Shown: positions 11,590 through 22,517 of the stretch, piece after piece | Numbering within the stretch: the first letter of the stretch is position 1 | Layout of the letters: every line of letters starts with the position of its first letter | Origin: Gossypium raimondii | Lineage: Eukaryota > Streptophyta > Magnoliopsida > Malvales > Malvaceae | Length of the DNA: 64,000 bases | Assembly: GCF_025698545.1 (NCBI RefSeq) | Contig: NC_068566.1 | Coordinates: 15,478,444 to 15,542,443 of the forward strand | Reading direction: 5' to 3' | Position numbers and translations under genes: made by a program | The notes under the pieces: model-generated | Told to the model about the DNA's origin: nothing | Databases searched by the model: none | Seen by the model: the letters and a program-made list of their open reading frames with translations, nothing else

Positions 11590-12310
11590 CATCAGGGAGA
11601 TAGGATTTGTAACTCGTAACTTTAATCTGTTTAACTGTGATGTCGAGGAAGCAAGATTTGCTGTTGTAGCTTCAATCTGTTCCACTAAACCTCCTGGGAA
11701 GTAAGATTCGCTGTTGTAGCATTAATCTTTTTAACTACAATGTCGGGGAAGCAAGATTCACCAATTTGGCTTTAATCTGTTCCACTGCATCGCCAGGGAA
11801 ATAAGATTCGCTGTTGTAGCTTTAATCTTTTTAACTGCAATGTCGGGGAAGCAAGATTCACCGATGTGGCTTTAATCTGTTCCACTGCACCGCCAGGGAA
11901 ATAAGATTCGCTGTTGTAGCTTTAATCTTTTTAACTACAATGTCGGGGAAGAAAGATTCACCGATGTGGCTTTAATCTGTTCCACTGCACCGCCAGGGAA
12001 ATAAGATTCGCTGTTGTAGCTTTAATCTTTTTAACTGCAATGTCGGGGAAGCAAGATTCACTGATGTGGCTTTAATTTGTTCCACTGCATCACCTGGGGA
12101 GTAAGATTCGCTGTTGTAGCTTTAATCTTTTTAACTGCAATGTCGAGGAAGCAAGATTCACCGATGTGGCTTTAATCTGTTCCAGTGCATCGCTTGGGGA
12201 GTAAGATTCACCGTTATAGCTTTAATCTTTTTAACTGCAATGTCAGGGAAGCAAGATTCACTGATGTGGCTTTAATCTGTTCCACTGGATCGCCTGGGAA
12301 GTAAAACTGG
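11590..12310. repeat. 100-bp tandem repeat array, about 7 copies
   Basis: The marker CTGTTGTAGC recurs at 11711, 11811, 11911, 12011 and 12111, exactly 100 bp apart, with a variant at 12211. Each 100-bp unit is made of two related 50-bp halves, one with TTTAATCTTTTTAACTGCAA and the other with TTTAATCTGTTCCACTGCA. So the array grew from a 50-bp monomer that became a 100-bp dimer. It lies between pol remnants and the polypurine tract, where Tat/Ogre elements often carry tandem repeats. Confidence 0.92.
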
Positions 12311-15045
12311 TATTTTCGATCTGCTTCGTTGTTAATGCAGGAAGACAAGATCCGCTATCTTTACTGATATGTTCTCTGGGGAACATGACCTGTATAATAA
12401 ACCTAATTATGCCTAATGATTAAGATGGCATGATCAAAATGAATCCAATGCTCCTAACTAGACATGTGAATAATGTTTGCATGAACGCAGAGTTTTATTT
12501 TTTTCCGAGAATGATCCCGCTTAGGTTGTCATTACTCCAAGTTTATTAAGGCTTTGTGACTGACGTGCTACAGCACCCTCCAACTTGACTGGCTTTTCTG
12601 AATAAACATTTAGCCAGGTTGCCCCCCACTGTAAACCTTCAAGTTTAATCCATTAGGGCGCAAAATTTGTACCATCATTCTCCCACTGTAATCCAAGTGT
12701 AGAAAGATATGGCTTTTTCTCAATCCTCTCTTATTACAATTCAAGGATATAAGATCCAACTCATTCTGGTTCCTTACACCATTCCCAAGGAGTCGTACTG
12801 AGGACTCACGTGCAAATGAAGGCTCTCTTCTCCTAGGTAACCTCTACCTATTGCCTGGTGATCATTGCTTACTTGTTTATTTAAGCTTTGTCATTAACAC
12901 GACATCTTGTCATCTTGTTCAATCAATGCATTTGACAACAAAATCCAAAGAGAAAGTCTAAATTTAGACGCTTCCTTTTCAAATTTCCAACCTTTAAATT
13001 TGGTGTGTTCTAAACAATAGTCCTGTTTCAGGTTCCTATATTATTTAGAACTTTTCAAAGTAATATGCAAAACTTCCCTTGTGAAAGTTCAATCAGTCCA
13101 TTAATCATTATTCCAATGCAACATGCTTGCAAAAAAGTTCATAACAATAGATAAGAATAAAGTTGGTTTTGAGAATAGCTCAAAAGGAATAAATTATCAA
13201 AAATAGTAAAGAAGGATAACAAAGAAATTGATTGGGAATGTATATCTTGGAAAAGAAAAAAGTATTCCAAGAACAACAAATTCAATATAAATAATATGAG
13301 AATTGGGTGCCCCAGATATCGCAACTTAAACTTCTCTGTACAAACTTTCTGAAGACCATTTTGAGTTTGACATGTGTTTAGAAGATCTACAGTGCTTTGT
13401 CGATGCCCCAAGATGTTGTCTACCATTTCCTGTTGATTCAGGTATAACAAGATTACCACATGCCCGAAGATTTGAGTTGCTCTGATCGCTTCATACCCCA
13501 TTCTGATCAATATTTGAGCCGCCCTTTTCGGGTTTTCAACTCAAATCCCCTTTGGCCTAAGGTGCCCTTTGCGGGTTTTCCCCTTAACCTCTCCATTTTT
13601 ACTTTTTCATTTTTTCATTTTTCATTTTCATTTTCATTTTTTCATTTTTCATATTTTTTCTAACTCAGAGTGCCCTTTGCGGGTTTTCACCTTGGTCCTT
13701 TCTTCTTCTTTAAACAAAGTGTTTCTTGACTGGATCTGAGTTTGTAGGATTAGCCATCTCATTCAGGATCAGTGCTCCTCTGAAAAAGGTCTTCTTTACA
13801 ACACAGGGACATCCCCGGCTTAGCATTCATTTCCTTCTAGAATCTTTTTGTTGAGGAAGGATCTTTTTCAACATCCAGCCCTCTCGTGGAATTCTCTGAG
13901 ACGGCCCTGTTTATTATGGGCTCGTATCATCTGGTACGTCTGACCCTGATGAATAGATTTTAACCCTTTTCCTAGGTCCAACTGATCACATCGCGATCGG
14001 ATCATTCCAACTCTAATACCCGGAGAGAGGGGATTTCAATAGGTAAAACTACCTCAATCCCATAAACCAAAGAGAACAACGTTGCTCTAATAGAAATCTT
14101 GATAGATGTTCAGCAAGCAAGGAGGGCAAATGGTGATTTCTCATGCCAGTCCTTGTAAGTCTCAGTCATTTTTTCATTTCATTGTCTTGCAATACAGTGA
14201 CAAACCTTGGTGTCTGATTTTGAATTTATTACAACTCTCAGCTATCGTGCTATCATTCAAGTTCAATGCATTTTCCAATACCATCGGCATATGATCACAT
14301 TGACGCATGAAGTAGCCTCTATCCATATGATGAAGTAATTAATGATCTCAATAGTGAAGCAATGCCCATTAGAATTCTTCGATAATGGTGATGTCCATGC
14401 CCCATTTTGCTCAAAATTTGGGTCGCCCTTTTCGGGTTTTCAACTCAAAACCATCTTTGGTCACAAAGCGCCCTTTGCGGGTTTTCGCCTTGGCCTCTCC
14501 TTTTCTTTTCTTTTTTTCCTTTTTTCTTCTCTCTTTTTTCATTTTCATTTTTTTGACTTTGATTTTGATTTTTTCTCTTTCTTTTTTTTGTTTTTGATTT
14601 TGATTTTGATTTTTTCTTTTTGCTTTTGATTTTGATTTTTATTTTTATTCCCCTTTTTTTTTAATTGGATCTGAACTCATAGGATTACGCAAGTCTTTGT
14701 TATCCCTTTCAAAGAACCAATACTTTTCTTGATAAAGTCCCCCACATAAGGTATTTCACTTTCATCTTGTATGCGAAAACCTTCCTTGGTATCAGATTTC
14801 TTTCATAGAGCCTTTTGGGCCACAACTATGACAGAAAGCTTTGGATCCTCCTCTTTAATCAAAGTAAAATCCAACAACATCTTGAAGGGATGGAAACTCG
14901 ACTTCAAATGGGCAAAGCTATGCTGAGTCAACGGGAGAGGCATTGCCTCTGCAAAGAATTGCATCGTTCATACTGCAAATTTCTGACATCGCGCTGTTGT
15001 GCAAATTTTATTATAAGCGGTTAACCCGGGCATATCCTGGTATGA
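12311..15045 (-). other. Tat internal region: integrase remnant and low-complexity spacers
   Basis: No intact frame. On the minus strand the sequence just past 15045 still reads SYQDMPGLT, the start of the Tat RT domain, and then near 14890 changes to FEVEFPSLQD. That resembles the EVEIPSL block near the C-terminus of Tat integrase, so a deletion joins the two. Downstream are two copies of a block with CCCTTTTCGGGTTTTCAACT and CCCTTTGCGGGTTTTC (13520-13700 and 14410-14500), and T-rich tracts of TTTTCA (13590-13660) and TTTTGA (14540-14650) repeats. At 12341-13130 I recognise nothing. Confidence 0.6.
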
Positions 15046-15306
15046 TCATACAAAAACATCTTTGAACTCTAGAGGTGACTCAACAAGGTCTTGCTTCATC
15101 TTTGCGGTCAGGTCAATTCTAATCTTCACCAAGCTCATAATTTCTAATAATTCCTTGTGAGGTAGGATCTGTCTATCCTCTTGTTCAACCATCCTCAACA
15201 AGTCCGGAGATAAGCTACAATCTTTGTCATTTTCAAAGTCATGAGATCCCTCTAAACACATGCCCCGCTCAAAAGGAAAATCTGGGTTTGTAGTAGAGTC
15301 ATTCAC
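15046..15306 (-). pseudogene. Tat protease-RT junction fragment
   Basis: An 86-residue open stretch contains SPDLLRMVEQEDRQILPHKE and ends PLEFKDVFV, running into SYQDMPGL after a stop. This is the conserved stretch between protease and reverse transcriptase in Tat/Ogre polyproteins. The protease active site upstream (15310-15750) is not recognisable, and the reverse transcriptase core is missing downstream. Confidence 0.75.
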
Positions 15307-15752
15307 GTAATTGATACATGGGGACCCATAATAAGCACCGAAGAATATATAAAAGAATGTATAAATTCATGAATAATTATTTGTACCATATGATTATGAA
15401 TGAATGAATAATAATTTGGAAGAAAATCCAAAAAAATGAAAGAATCTAGAATTGTTTGTAAAGAATGAAAATATTGGCTCAGTAATAATTGCAAATATGT
15501 AATTCATAACATTCAGACATGAGCCTATTTCACAAAGGAAATTTCTATCATTTTTAGGCTAAAAACAACAAAAATGTTCTGAACATTACTCTAAATAAGT
15601 TCTAAAAACTACATTGCTTTCTTCCGCAGCCCAATTTCTTAGAACACTTCCAAATTTATAAGGGCGGATATCTAACAAGGTCCCTTTTTCAGTTGCTTTT
15701 CGTTGATGTGAACATTTCCCACTCTTCTTCATGCATTGCATTCACTCCATTA

Positions 15753-16808
15753 TCAATTATGATTGGGTAACGGATTTTCTGCACTAGAGTCATCAAACTT
15801 GACAACACCCATGTTAATGAGCCTTTCAACAAGCTTTTTAAAGACGGTGCAATTTTCTATCAAATGTCCCCCAATTCCCGCATGATAATCACACTGTGCA
15901 TTCGCATCATACCATTTGGGGTACGGAGGTTGCAGGGGCTTTGAGTAGAAAGGAGCAATAATGTGCGCATCGAATAAGTGTTGATACAGCTCCTTATACG
16001 ACATCAGAATTGGTGTGAATTGGAGCTTCTCAGTACTTGGTTTCACTCCAGAGTCTTGTCTCAATGAACCTTGTTGACTAGCGATCCCTTTACCTGGATG
16101 ACTTACTGACCTTGAGTAACCAATGTTATTCATCTCATCTTCTTTTCTCCTTGAGACTGATTTTTGTTACTCTCTCCACCCTCTATTCTTCCATTTCTGA
16201 TGGCGTTTTCAATCATTTCACCATTCATGATTATATCTGAGAAACTCTTTGAAGCACTTCCCAACATGTACGTGATGAACGGGGCCTTCAATGTGTTGAT
16301 AAAGAGCATCGTAGTTTCTCTTTCTATGAGTGGCGGCTGGACTTGGATAGTGACTTCCCTCCATCTTTGTGCGTACTGCCTGAAACTGTCACTCGGTTTC
16401 TTCCCTATGTTTTGTAAAGTGATTCTATCGGGAACCATATCTGTCACATGATTGTATTGCCTCATGAATGCTTGAGCTAGGTCCCTCCACGAACCAATCT
16501 TGGTACGGCTCAATTGATTGTACCATTTGGACGCTGCCCCTACCAAACTGTCTTGGAAGCAGTGTATTAGCAGCTGATCGTTGTTAATGTAGCCAGTCAT
16601 CTTTTTGAGCCTTGATCAATTTTTCCATCATGTTTTCTTGGATTTTATCTAACCGCTCTTGGATTTGTACTTGTAACCGTTCTTGCATATCCTTTTGCAT
16701 TTGCTTCAATTTCTCTAATCTTTGATCCATTTCCTTAGTTTTGTGACGAGTACCGTAAGGATGTTTGGTTGGTTGGTTTTCCAGATTAGCTGAAACAAAT
16801 TTACTCAA
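15753..16808 (-). pseudogene. Tat gag (split frames)
   Basis: Three consecutive frames cover it. 16584-16808 is a charged, coiled-coil-like N-terminal part rich in Glu, Gln and Lys (residues 28-70). 16130-16600 holds the capsid core, with FQDSLVGAASKWYNQLSRTK and SWRDLAQAFMRQYNHVTDM, the Retrotrans_gag family. 15753-16133 reads on past the capsid with FTPILMSYKELYQHLFD and CDYHAGIGGHLIENC, close to the CxYH-x3-GH-x4-C zinc-binding stretch of Tat gag. The frames meet at small frameshifts near 16590 and 16130. Confidence 0.82.
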
Positions 16809-16912
16809 TTAGACTCTTTCGATGGGTTTTAATGATGTCATGTAATGCAGATGCATGAAATGAATGCCTAAAGAGATGTTAATTCTGATTCAATTACATT
16901 TAGAAAACTTTA

Positions 16913-17269
16913 TTAGAAAGCAAATTCCTTTACATAAAGCAGATGCATATACGGCCTCTCCCTTATATTCCAAGAGACAACATCGATCTTTTTCTTCATC
17001 CGTATGCTTGAGATAATCTCATCGATAGATGTCACTGCTAGCTTCTTTTCTTGATCTTGGTCACAATCCATCATTTTCCCATCTTCATAAGGCTTGTCGG
17101 CTTCTTTAAGGGAGTTGGAATGTCGAAAGATCTTAAACAATCGCCTTGAATCCTCAGGCCAAGAAGTAAAGGTCATGAACTCTTTCATCACCCTTCTTGT
17201 GTTTCTCAGAATATATTCAGGCAGCCATATTGTTTTCCACTTTATCAAGGAATCCGTATCCCATGACAA
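16913..17269 (-). pseudogene. Unassigned frame upstream of Tat gag (118 aa)
   Basis: An open stretch between the primer site and gag. The product is charged and Lys-rich, with no motif I recognise. Ogre elements carry an extra ORF1 upstream of gag, so this may be its remnant, but I see no sequence proof of that. The leader between it and the primer site (17350-17860) includes two similar short blocks, GAGATGAAAATCTCACGAAG near 17582 and GAGGTGAAAACCTCATGAAG near 17647. Confidence 0.35.
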
Positions 17270-17862
17270 ACTTTCTAATTTAGTAATTGGATTTGAATCA
17301 ATATCTCTTTCCTAAGATGAAATTGTAATGCAATCATAATCAAAACAAAACAAGAGGGGTTAGTAGAAAACATAAGCAAGCAAGGAAAACAAAAGTACGT
17401 AGTCAGGTAACGACTAAGGATTTGGAGTGGCTCTACCTAGGACGGGTTCCTACAGTCTCCTACATGTGGTTTAGCTCTAGAGTCAAGGTACCCAAACCAG
17501 CAGACCCCTCGATCCTCACCCATTATAGGCTCATATGGACCGAGTTCGGTTCAGAGGAATACATTTCCCTACGGCTGCACGGAGATGAAAATCTCACGAA
17601 GACATAGGTACGGATGTATTCCAAAAGTGATCCACTATCCTGTACGGAGGTGAAAACCTCATGAAGTAGTAGCTTCTCACTCCCACTTAAAAGGGTAACA
17701 CTAAACAGCCTTTATGTAATATGATGTCAAAATATAGAGCTCAATTTACAGTAATCATGCCAAAAATGCAAAGAGAAGATCGTAATTTTTTCAAATCAAA
17801 TTTTTAATTTTCGACAATAAGACAAAAAAAAACAATCAATTTTACGGTCTGACTCTCTTAGG

Positions 17863-17881
17863 CTCCCCAGCGGAGTCGCCA
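17863..17881 (-). other. Primer-binding site of the Tat element, tRNA-Arg-like
   Basis: On the minus strand TGGCGACTCCGCTGGGGAG lies three bases inside the 5' LTR. It differs by one base from the TGGCGACTCTGCTGGGGA type that I know from Ogre elements. Confidence 0.8.
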
Positions 17882-19401
17882 AGCTATCAAACCATCTTTT
17901 TAATTTTTTTTTAAAAACGGTGGGGATCGACTCTGGAAAATAAAGTGGGAGTCGCCACTGATCTTTTATTGAGGTGTGATCGGAACACCTTGAAACTGAT
18001 TTTAGGTCTGCGAAATTTGAGAAAATAAGTTTGGGAGTTGGTTATCCACGAGGAAGGGTTAACACCCTCGCAACGCCCAAAATTGGTACCGAATTAATTG
18101 TTTAATGTCTTAGTGTCGAAACTTTTCGAAGATGCACTTACTTCAAAGGGTTAATACAATCCTTTGAAGTTTAAATTTGAATAAACCAAATTGAATAATA
18201 AGATGCACTTATTTCGAAGAAATAAATTGCCACACTAGTGAGTTAGGGTGCAACAATTCAATCGCTAAAATGAACTATGTCTTTTTAATTTTTTTTAAAT
18301 TTTAAAATTCATATATTTTGAGAAGGTTATTTGGTTATTTAAGTCAAACGAGAAAATCAAAAATCAGTAAGTTAGAGTTCAATTTCTCGAAATTCCTAAA
18401 CATCTAACATTGTATTTATTTTAAAATTGTATAGTTTTACCAAAATAAACACTTAGCTATTCAAATTCATCGAAAAGAATTGAAGCCCAGTAAGTTAGGG
18501 CACAATTCTCTCGAGAGCTACGAACACCAGGCCTTTTTGAAAATTATGAAATAGAATGATTATTGTTAAAAAAATACGATTTTTACAAATGTAGCATGAT
18601 TGAATGGTAATATACAATGTTCAAGATAAATGGTAATCCAAACACACATAAAAAAAATAACAAGTAAATAATAGGTAAATGCAAATAGCAATAATAATTT
18701 TAATCATATCTTACAAACATCAATATTAACAATTTAACATCCAATGAATTAATAATCAATTTTCTAAAAGATACATAAGGACAATGAGAGGGAAAAATAA
18801 TTAATATATCCAATACATAAAAGTTATAAAATAAATTAAATATATGAATTCAAAATAGACTCAAAATAGAATTAAAATAACCATTAAATAGTTGAATTTG
18901 AAATAAATTTGAAGCAAATAAAATACATATATTAGCTTAATATATATAAAAGATAAACATAATAATAATACATATACTCGATTAAAACATAAATAAAAAT
19001 ATTGAAAGTAAAACAAAATTTAATAGGTAGCAAACATAAATAACAATAAAAGAAAGATTAAATTTGTACTTCAAAAAAATGAGGGATTAAAACAGTAAAT
19101 AAACGCATAAACTCATAATCAAGTCAGATCACCGGAAACGGCGCCGTTTCGAGCGTTTGTCTCCTCAACTGACAGAAGGACGAAATTAAAAACAAGATCA
19201 AATTATGTGGCAAAATAAAAAAAATTCGAAAAGGATAAAATAGATGCAAATCAAGAAAAAGAGGATCCAAACACGCAAATAGACCATTGGAGTGAAACGC
19301 GCGGATCCAAGGCAAGATGCGGGTTGGATATCGGTTCTATGCCAATACAGCGTCGTTTTAGAGCCACTGACATAGGCTTAAAACAAAATTGTTTCCTGAG
19401 C

Positions 19402-19411
19402 TATATAAAAG
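19402..19411 (+). promoter_or_regulatory. TATA-like box on the antisense strand of the Tat 5' LTR
   Basis: TATATAAAAG on the plus strand, same setting as 10451-10460, followed by a pyrimidine-rich leader-like stretch (19441-19620). Conservation in both LTRs only reflects their common origin and does not show function. Confidence 0.4.
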
Positions 19412-19942
19412 GGTAAATAAACCCTAAAATCAAAGTAAATAACCTTCTACCATTCAATCTCACCCGCTAGTAAGAAACCGTTCTCCTCTCCACCGTTTCA
19501 AACTTTACCGATTTATTCACAAAACCTCTGCCCAAACTTCGATCACGACGAAGCGAGCAGAGATCCGACGGTGTGCTTTGAGAAGGTAAAACCTCCCTCT
19601 CTTTCCTCTTTTATCTTTCGCCAAGAAGAGAGAAAAAGAAAACGAAAACGAAAAAGATACAGAGAAAATCGGAAATCGTCTTTCCTTGTTCAGTTTTTTT
19701 TGTATTTCGTAATGATTTCTCCCTTTTTATTAAATAATAAATAAATCTCAAAACAAGGAAGCAGAAACAATGAACAAACCCTCGAAGAAAATCCAATCTC
19801 TAATCACCTTTTGAAACTCTTTTTTTTATATTTCTCTGAATCCTTTCCTCTTTTTTTGTATACAATATCTGCGAATACGTGTGTGTTTCTTTTTTGTATA
19901 TAGAAAGAAGAAAAAAAACCTCCTTTACAAATTTGAAAATGG

Positions 19943-19952
19943 CTTTATATAG
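19943..19952 (-). promoter_or_regulatory. TATA box of the Tat 5' LTR (sense promoter)
   Basis: CTATATAAAG on the minus strand lies about 410 bp downstream of the LTR start at 20364, the expected place for the element's own promoter. Confidence 0.55.
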
Positions 19953-20369
19953 CCAAAAATGAAATAGAAATTTACAGGAAATTCTTTTCTCAATTTCCAC
20001 TATTTTTCCTCGCTATTCTCGTGTATTCTACTGTTGTTGCCGCCTTTCTTGCTCTTGTTGCCTTGCAGGTATGGGTACAGAAGTCGTACAGAGACCAGCT
20101 GGAGACTCGTGGTGGCGCTACATGCGTGAGGAGGCAGGCACTCGTGGGAGGAGCGAACGTCACGTGTGGAGGCGTGGCTGCGGCGCCTATGCTAGGGCTG
20201 AATGCCTAGGGTCTCCTGATTTTGTTCTTTGGGGCTTAGGTGATTTGGGCCATTGTAATTGGGTTTAGTTTTTGTTGTAATTGGGTCGTGTAAATAGACA
20301 CTATGGTTTTTATTTTATTTTATTTGGTTTAATAAAACGGGCTGGGCAAATATTGGGCCTTACAACAAT

Positions 20370-21642
20370 GCTAAATTAACTTCAGCTACCTTAGAAGAAT
20401 AAACATGCATTGATTAAGTATTGTGTGGACTAAATACAATTTCAATACGATTTAATAATTAATTCATTAGTTATCTAACAATTAATATTGCAAGAATAAC
20501 TTAGGGATGTTTTTCCTTAATCAAGCATCTTACCGAGGCCTATAACAGCACAAACACAATTTCAATAATTCAAGCAGGAAAAATATAATCAACCTAACAC
20601 GAATTAAATTCAAGCTAGATTGATTAAAATAATAATTTCAATAGCATAAATATTCATAAACATGTTTTTCAAAACAACAACAAAATTTAAAGAGATAGGG
20701 AACAAGAAGCAAATCCGGTGTTTTTCCGTGGCTTGACTGAGTTCTCCGTTCTTCGTTCTTCGTTGTCCTCGGCTATCAAGGTGGCTTATGAACACTTTAA
20801 TTTCTGCTCAACAATGGCTGATGGGGACCTCTTTCCCAAGAGAAGAAATCAGCACTTGAACAAAAAGGAAAATGGGAAGGAAAAGTTGAGAGAAAAAGAG
20901 AAAGGAGAAGAGAGAATGAGAGTGTGAGGGATGTGTTGAATGATCAGCAAGGGGTGGCTTTTATAGCTGATTGTAGCAAATTCCATCAGCCAAAGGGACC
21001 CCCCTTGGCTAGCCATACACATGGAAAAGTTGAGAGATTCAACTTTGCTAAAAATAACCTAGGGCAAATCCATAAAGCCACATTTTTTGGAGGGGTTGAA
21101 TGCAAGGTTGAAAGTTCTTCAAGGGCTTCTTTGCAAGCTTATTTAGTCAGATAAAATGCTAATTTTTGTCAGCATATGGACGGTTCTAGGCAGCCCAATT
21201 GGTGGCTGGTTCGGTTCACTAGATTCGATTCAACCAATGCGGTTCAACTGGACCCTTTTTTTCCATAATTAATTTATAATAATTTATTTAGCACAAATTA
21301 AATTGGGAATAAATTAAAATTAATTATATTATGAATTAAAACACATTTTTGGACCATCTTAGGATGGAAATAAATTTTCCTTGATGCTTCAATTTGCTTC
21401 TCGATTTTATTCTTCGAGCATTGTCTGCCGAGCCAATTTTCGCCCTTTGTGCGAATCTGTTGAAAATAGGCAAAATTGATCAAAATTAACTATAAAATTA
21501 ATTAAGATTCATCATGTTCATATTTTTAACATAATTTAATTATTTTAAAATATTTAATTATTTTTTGACAAGAATTTAACCGATATAGCATGATTTTAAG
21601 TTAAATGGGGCATGTAAAAACACATAAATTTTTGTGTTTCCA
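20370..21642 (-). repeat. Athila 5' LTR, 5' portion (U3 side)
   Basis: The LTR continues here from 8946 after the Tat insertion. Positions 20636-21642 match 1-1014. It ends on the plus strand in GTGTTTCCA, after which 18S rRNA gene sequence begins directly. Confidence 0.88.
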
Positions 21643-21807
21643 ATTGACCATCGCTCCTACTGATTGAATGGTCCGGTGAACTGTTTGGATCACATCGATG
21701 TTGGTGGTTGGTTGCTCGCTACATCGGAAGAAGTCCTCTAAACCTTATCAATTAGAGGAAGAAGTCATAACAAGGTTTTTGTAGGTTAACCTGCGGAAGG
21801 ATCGTTG
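21643..21807 (+). rRNA. 18S rRNA gene, 3' end fragment (pseudogene)
   Basis: The sequence matches the last 165 bp of plant 18S. The CGCTCCTACTGATTGAATGG block stands for CGCTCCTACCGATTGAATGG, and AACCTGCGGAAGGATCGTTG near the end stands for the canonical GGATCATTG terminus. It starts exactly at the Athila border, so the rest of 18S should lie to the left of the Athila 3' LTR, outside the window. Changes are mostly C to T and G to A, as expected of a silent methylated copy. Confidence 0.92.
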
Positions 21808-22099
21808 TCAAAACCTGCCTAGCAGAATGACCCGTGAACGTATTGTAAACAACATTGGAGGTGGTGCAGGTGCATTGTCGCCACTCGCCGCCCCCGCGTC
21901 TCAGAGCGGTCTGTTTTGTCATCCCTTTGCCATCAAGTGGGGTGAGATGTCAGGATCAACATCTTCAAGGCAAAACGAACAAACCCCTAGCACGAATCAC
22001 ACCAAGGAATTGAAACAAGAAAGGTACACGTCTTCTATCACCGCACCGTTCACGGTGTCAGTGCTTCAGTGATGTTGTTCTTTTGTCTCAAAATATATA
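21808..22099 (+). other. ITS1 (decayed)
   Basis: Lies between 18S and 5.8S. The conserved plant ITS1 motif ends in CAAGGAA and appears as ACACCAAGGAATTGAAACAA near 22006. Confidence 0.85.
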
Positions 22100-22261
22100 A
22101 AATAACTTTCAATAATGGATATCTCAGCTCTCGCATCGTTAAATAACGTATTGAAATGCGATACTTGGTGCGAATTGTTGAATTCTGTGAACCATCGAAT
22201 CTTTAAACGAAAGTTATGCCCTAATCCATTAGGCCGAGGGCACGTCTCCTGGATGTCACGC
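22100..22261 (+). rRNA. 5.8S rRNA gene (pseudogene)
   Basis: About 162 bp, the normal length. It contains AAATGCGATACTTGGTGCGA and GTGAACCATCGAATCTTTAA, the plant 5.8S core motifs, with transitions. The start reads AATAACTTTCAATAATGG where functional copies have CGACTCTCGGCAACGG: most CpG sites have become TpG or CpA. Such changes would disturb pairing with 28S, so the copy is not functional. Confidence 0.93.
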
Positions 22262-22487
22262 ATCATCGCCCCTATCCAACCCCGAGCCCTTGGTCCTCGA
22301 TTGGACCGGGGAAAAAATTGGCCTTCCATGCGATCACAGCCAGCAGTTGGCCTAAATTCGAGTCCTCTACGACATCATCGTTGAGACGATCAATGGTAAT
22401 GTTGTAAGCAACCTCGATAGGAGTTGTGCGTGTTCGTCGATCGAGACCCTTGAACCTTTTTGGCATCGCAAGGATGGTGTTCACATC
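22262..22487 (+). other. ITS2 (decayed)
   Basis: Spacer between 5.8S and 28S, about 226 bp, including the GTTGGCCTAAATTCGAGTCC-like stretch near 22344. No open frame of interest. Confidence 0.8.
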
Positions 22488-22517
22488 GCGACCTTAGTTC
22501 AGGCGGGATTACCTACT

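Larger units (their letters stand above)
8947..20364 (-). mobile_element. Tat/Ogre-type Ty3/gypsy element, full-length ends, pol mostly deleted
   Basis: Two 2.47-2.48-kb LTRs in direct orientation (8947-11418 and 17885-20364) flank 6.5 kb. The element starts on its own strand with TGTAAGGCCC and is bordered by the 5-bp duplication ACAAT (8942-8946 and 20365-20369). The primer site TGGCGACTCCGCTGGGGAG is close to the tRNA-Arg-type site reported for Ogre elements. Internally, from 5' to 3', there is a short unknown frame, gag, the protease-RT junction, a deletion that removes nearly all of RT-RNase H-integrase, AT-rich low-complexity tracts, and a 100-bp tandem repeat before the polypurine tract. 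The copy is therefore non-autonomous. Insertion into the Athila LTR makes it younger than that element. Confidence 0.93.
17885..20364 (-). repeat. 5' LTR of the Tat element
   Basis: The plus strand runs from TATCAAACCATC to GGCCTTACA. The inner terminus reads GATA on the element strand, where the 3' LTR has CGACA; the same TA-type end is seen in the related solo LTR at 32428-35051. TATA-like boxes are present on both strands: sense at 19943-19952, antisense at 19402-19411. Confidence 0.92.
1..21642 (-). mobile_element. Athila-type Ty3/gypsy LTR retrotransposon, interrupted by a nested Tat element
   Basis: Reading on the minus strand, the order is 5' LTR (21642-20370 plus 8946-8413), tRNA-Asp-type primer site, gag, protease, reverse transcriptase, RNase H, integrase, a long non-coding 3' region, polypurine tract and 3' LTR (1014 to beyond the window start). 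The gag fold, the tRNA-Asp-like primer site and the long post-integrase region are typical of the Athila lineage. Every open frame is cut by stops or frameshifts, so the copy is dead. The LTR is split by the Tat element at 8947-20364. The right end abuts 18S rRNA gene sequence; the expected 5-bp target duplication there is ATTGA (21643-21647), but its partner lies outside the window. Confidence 0.9.
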
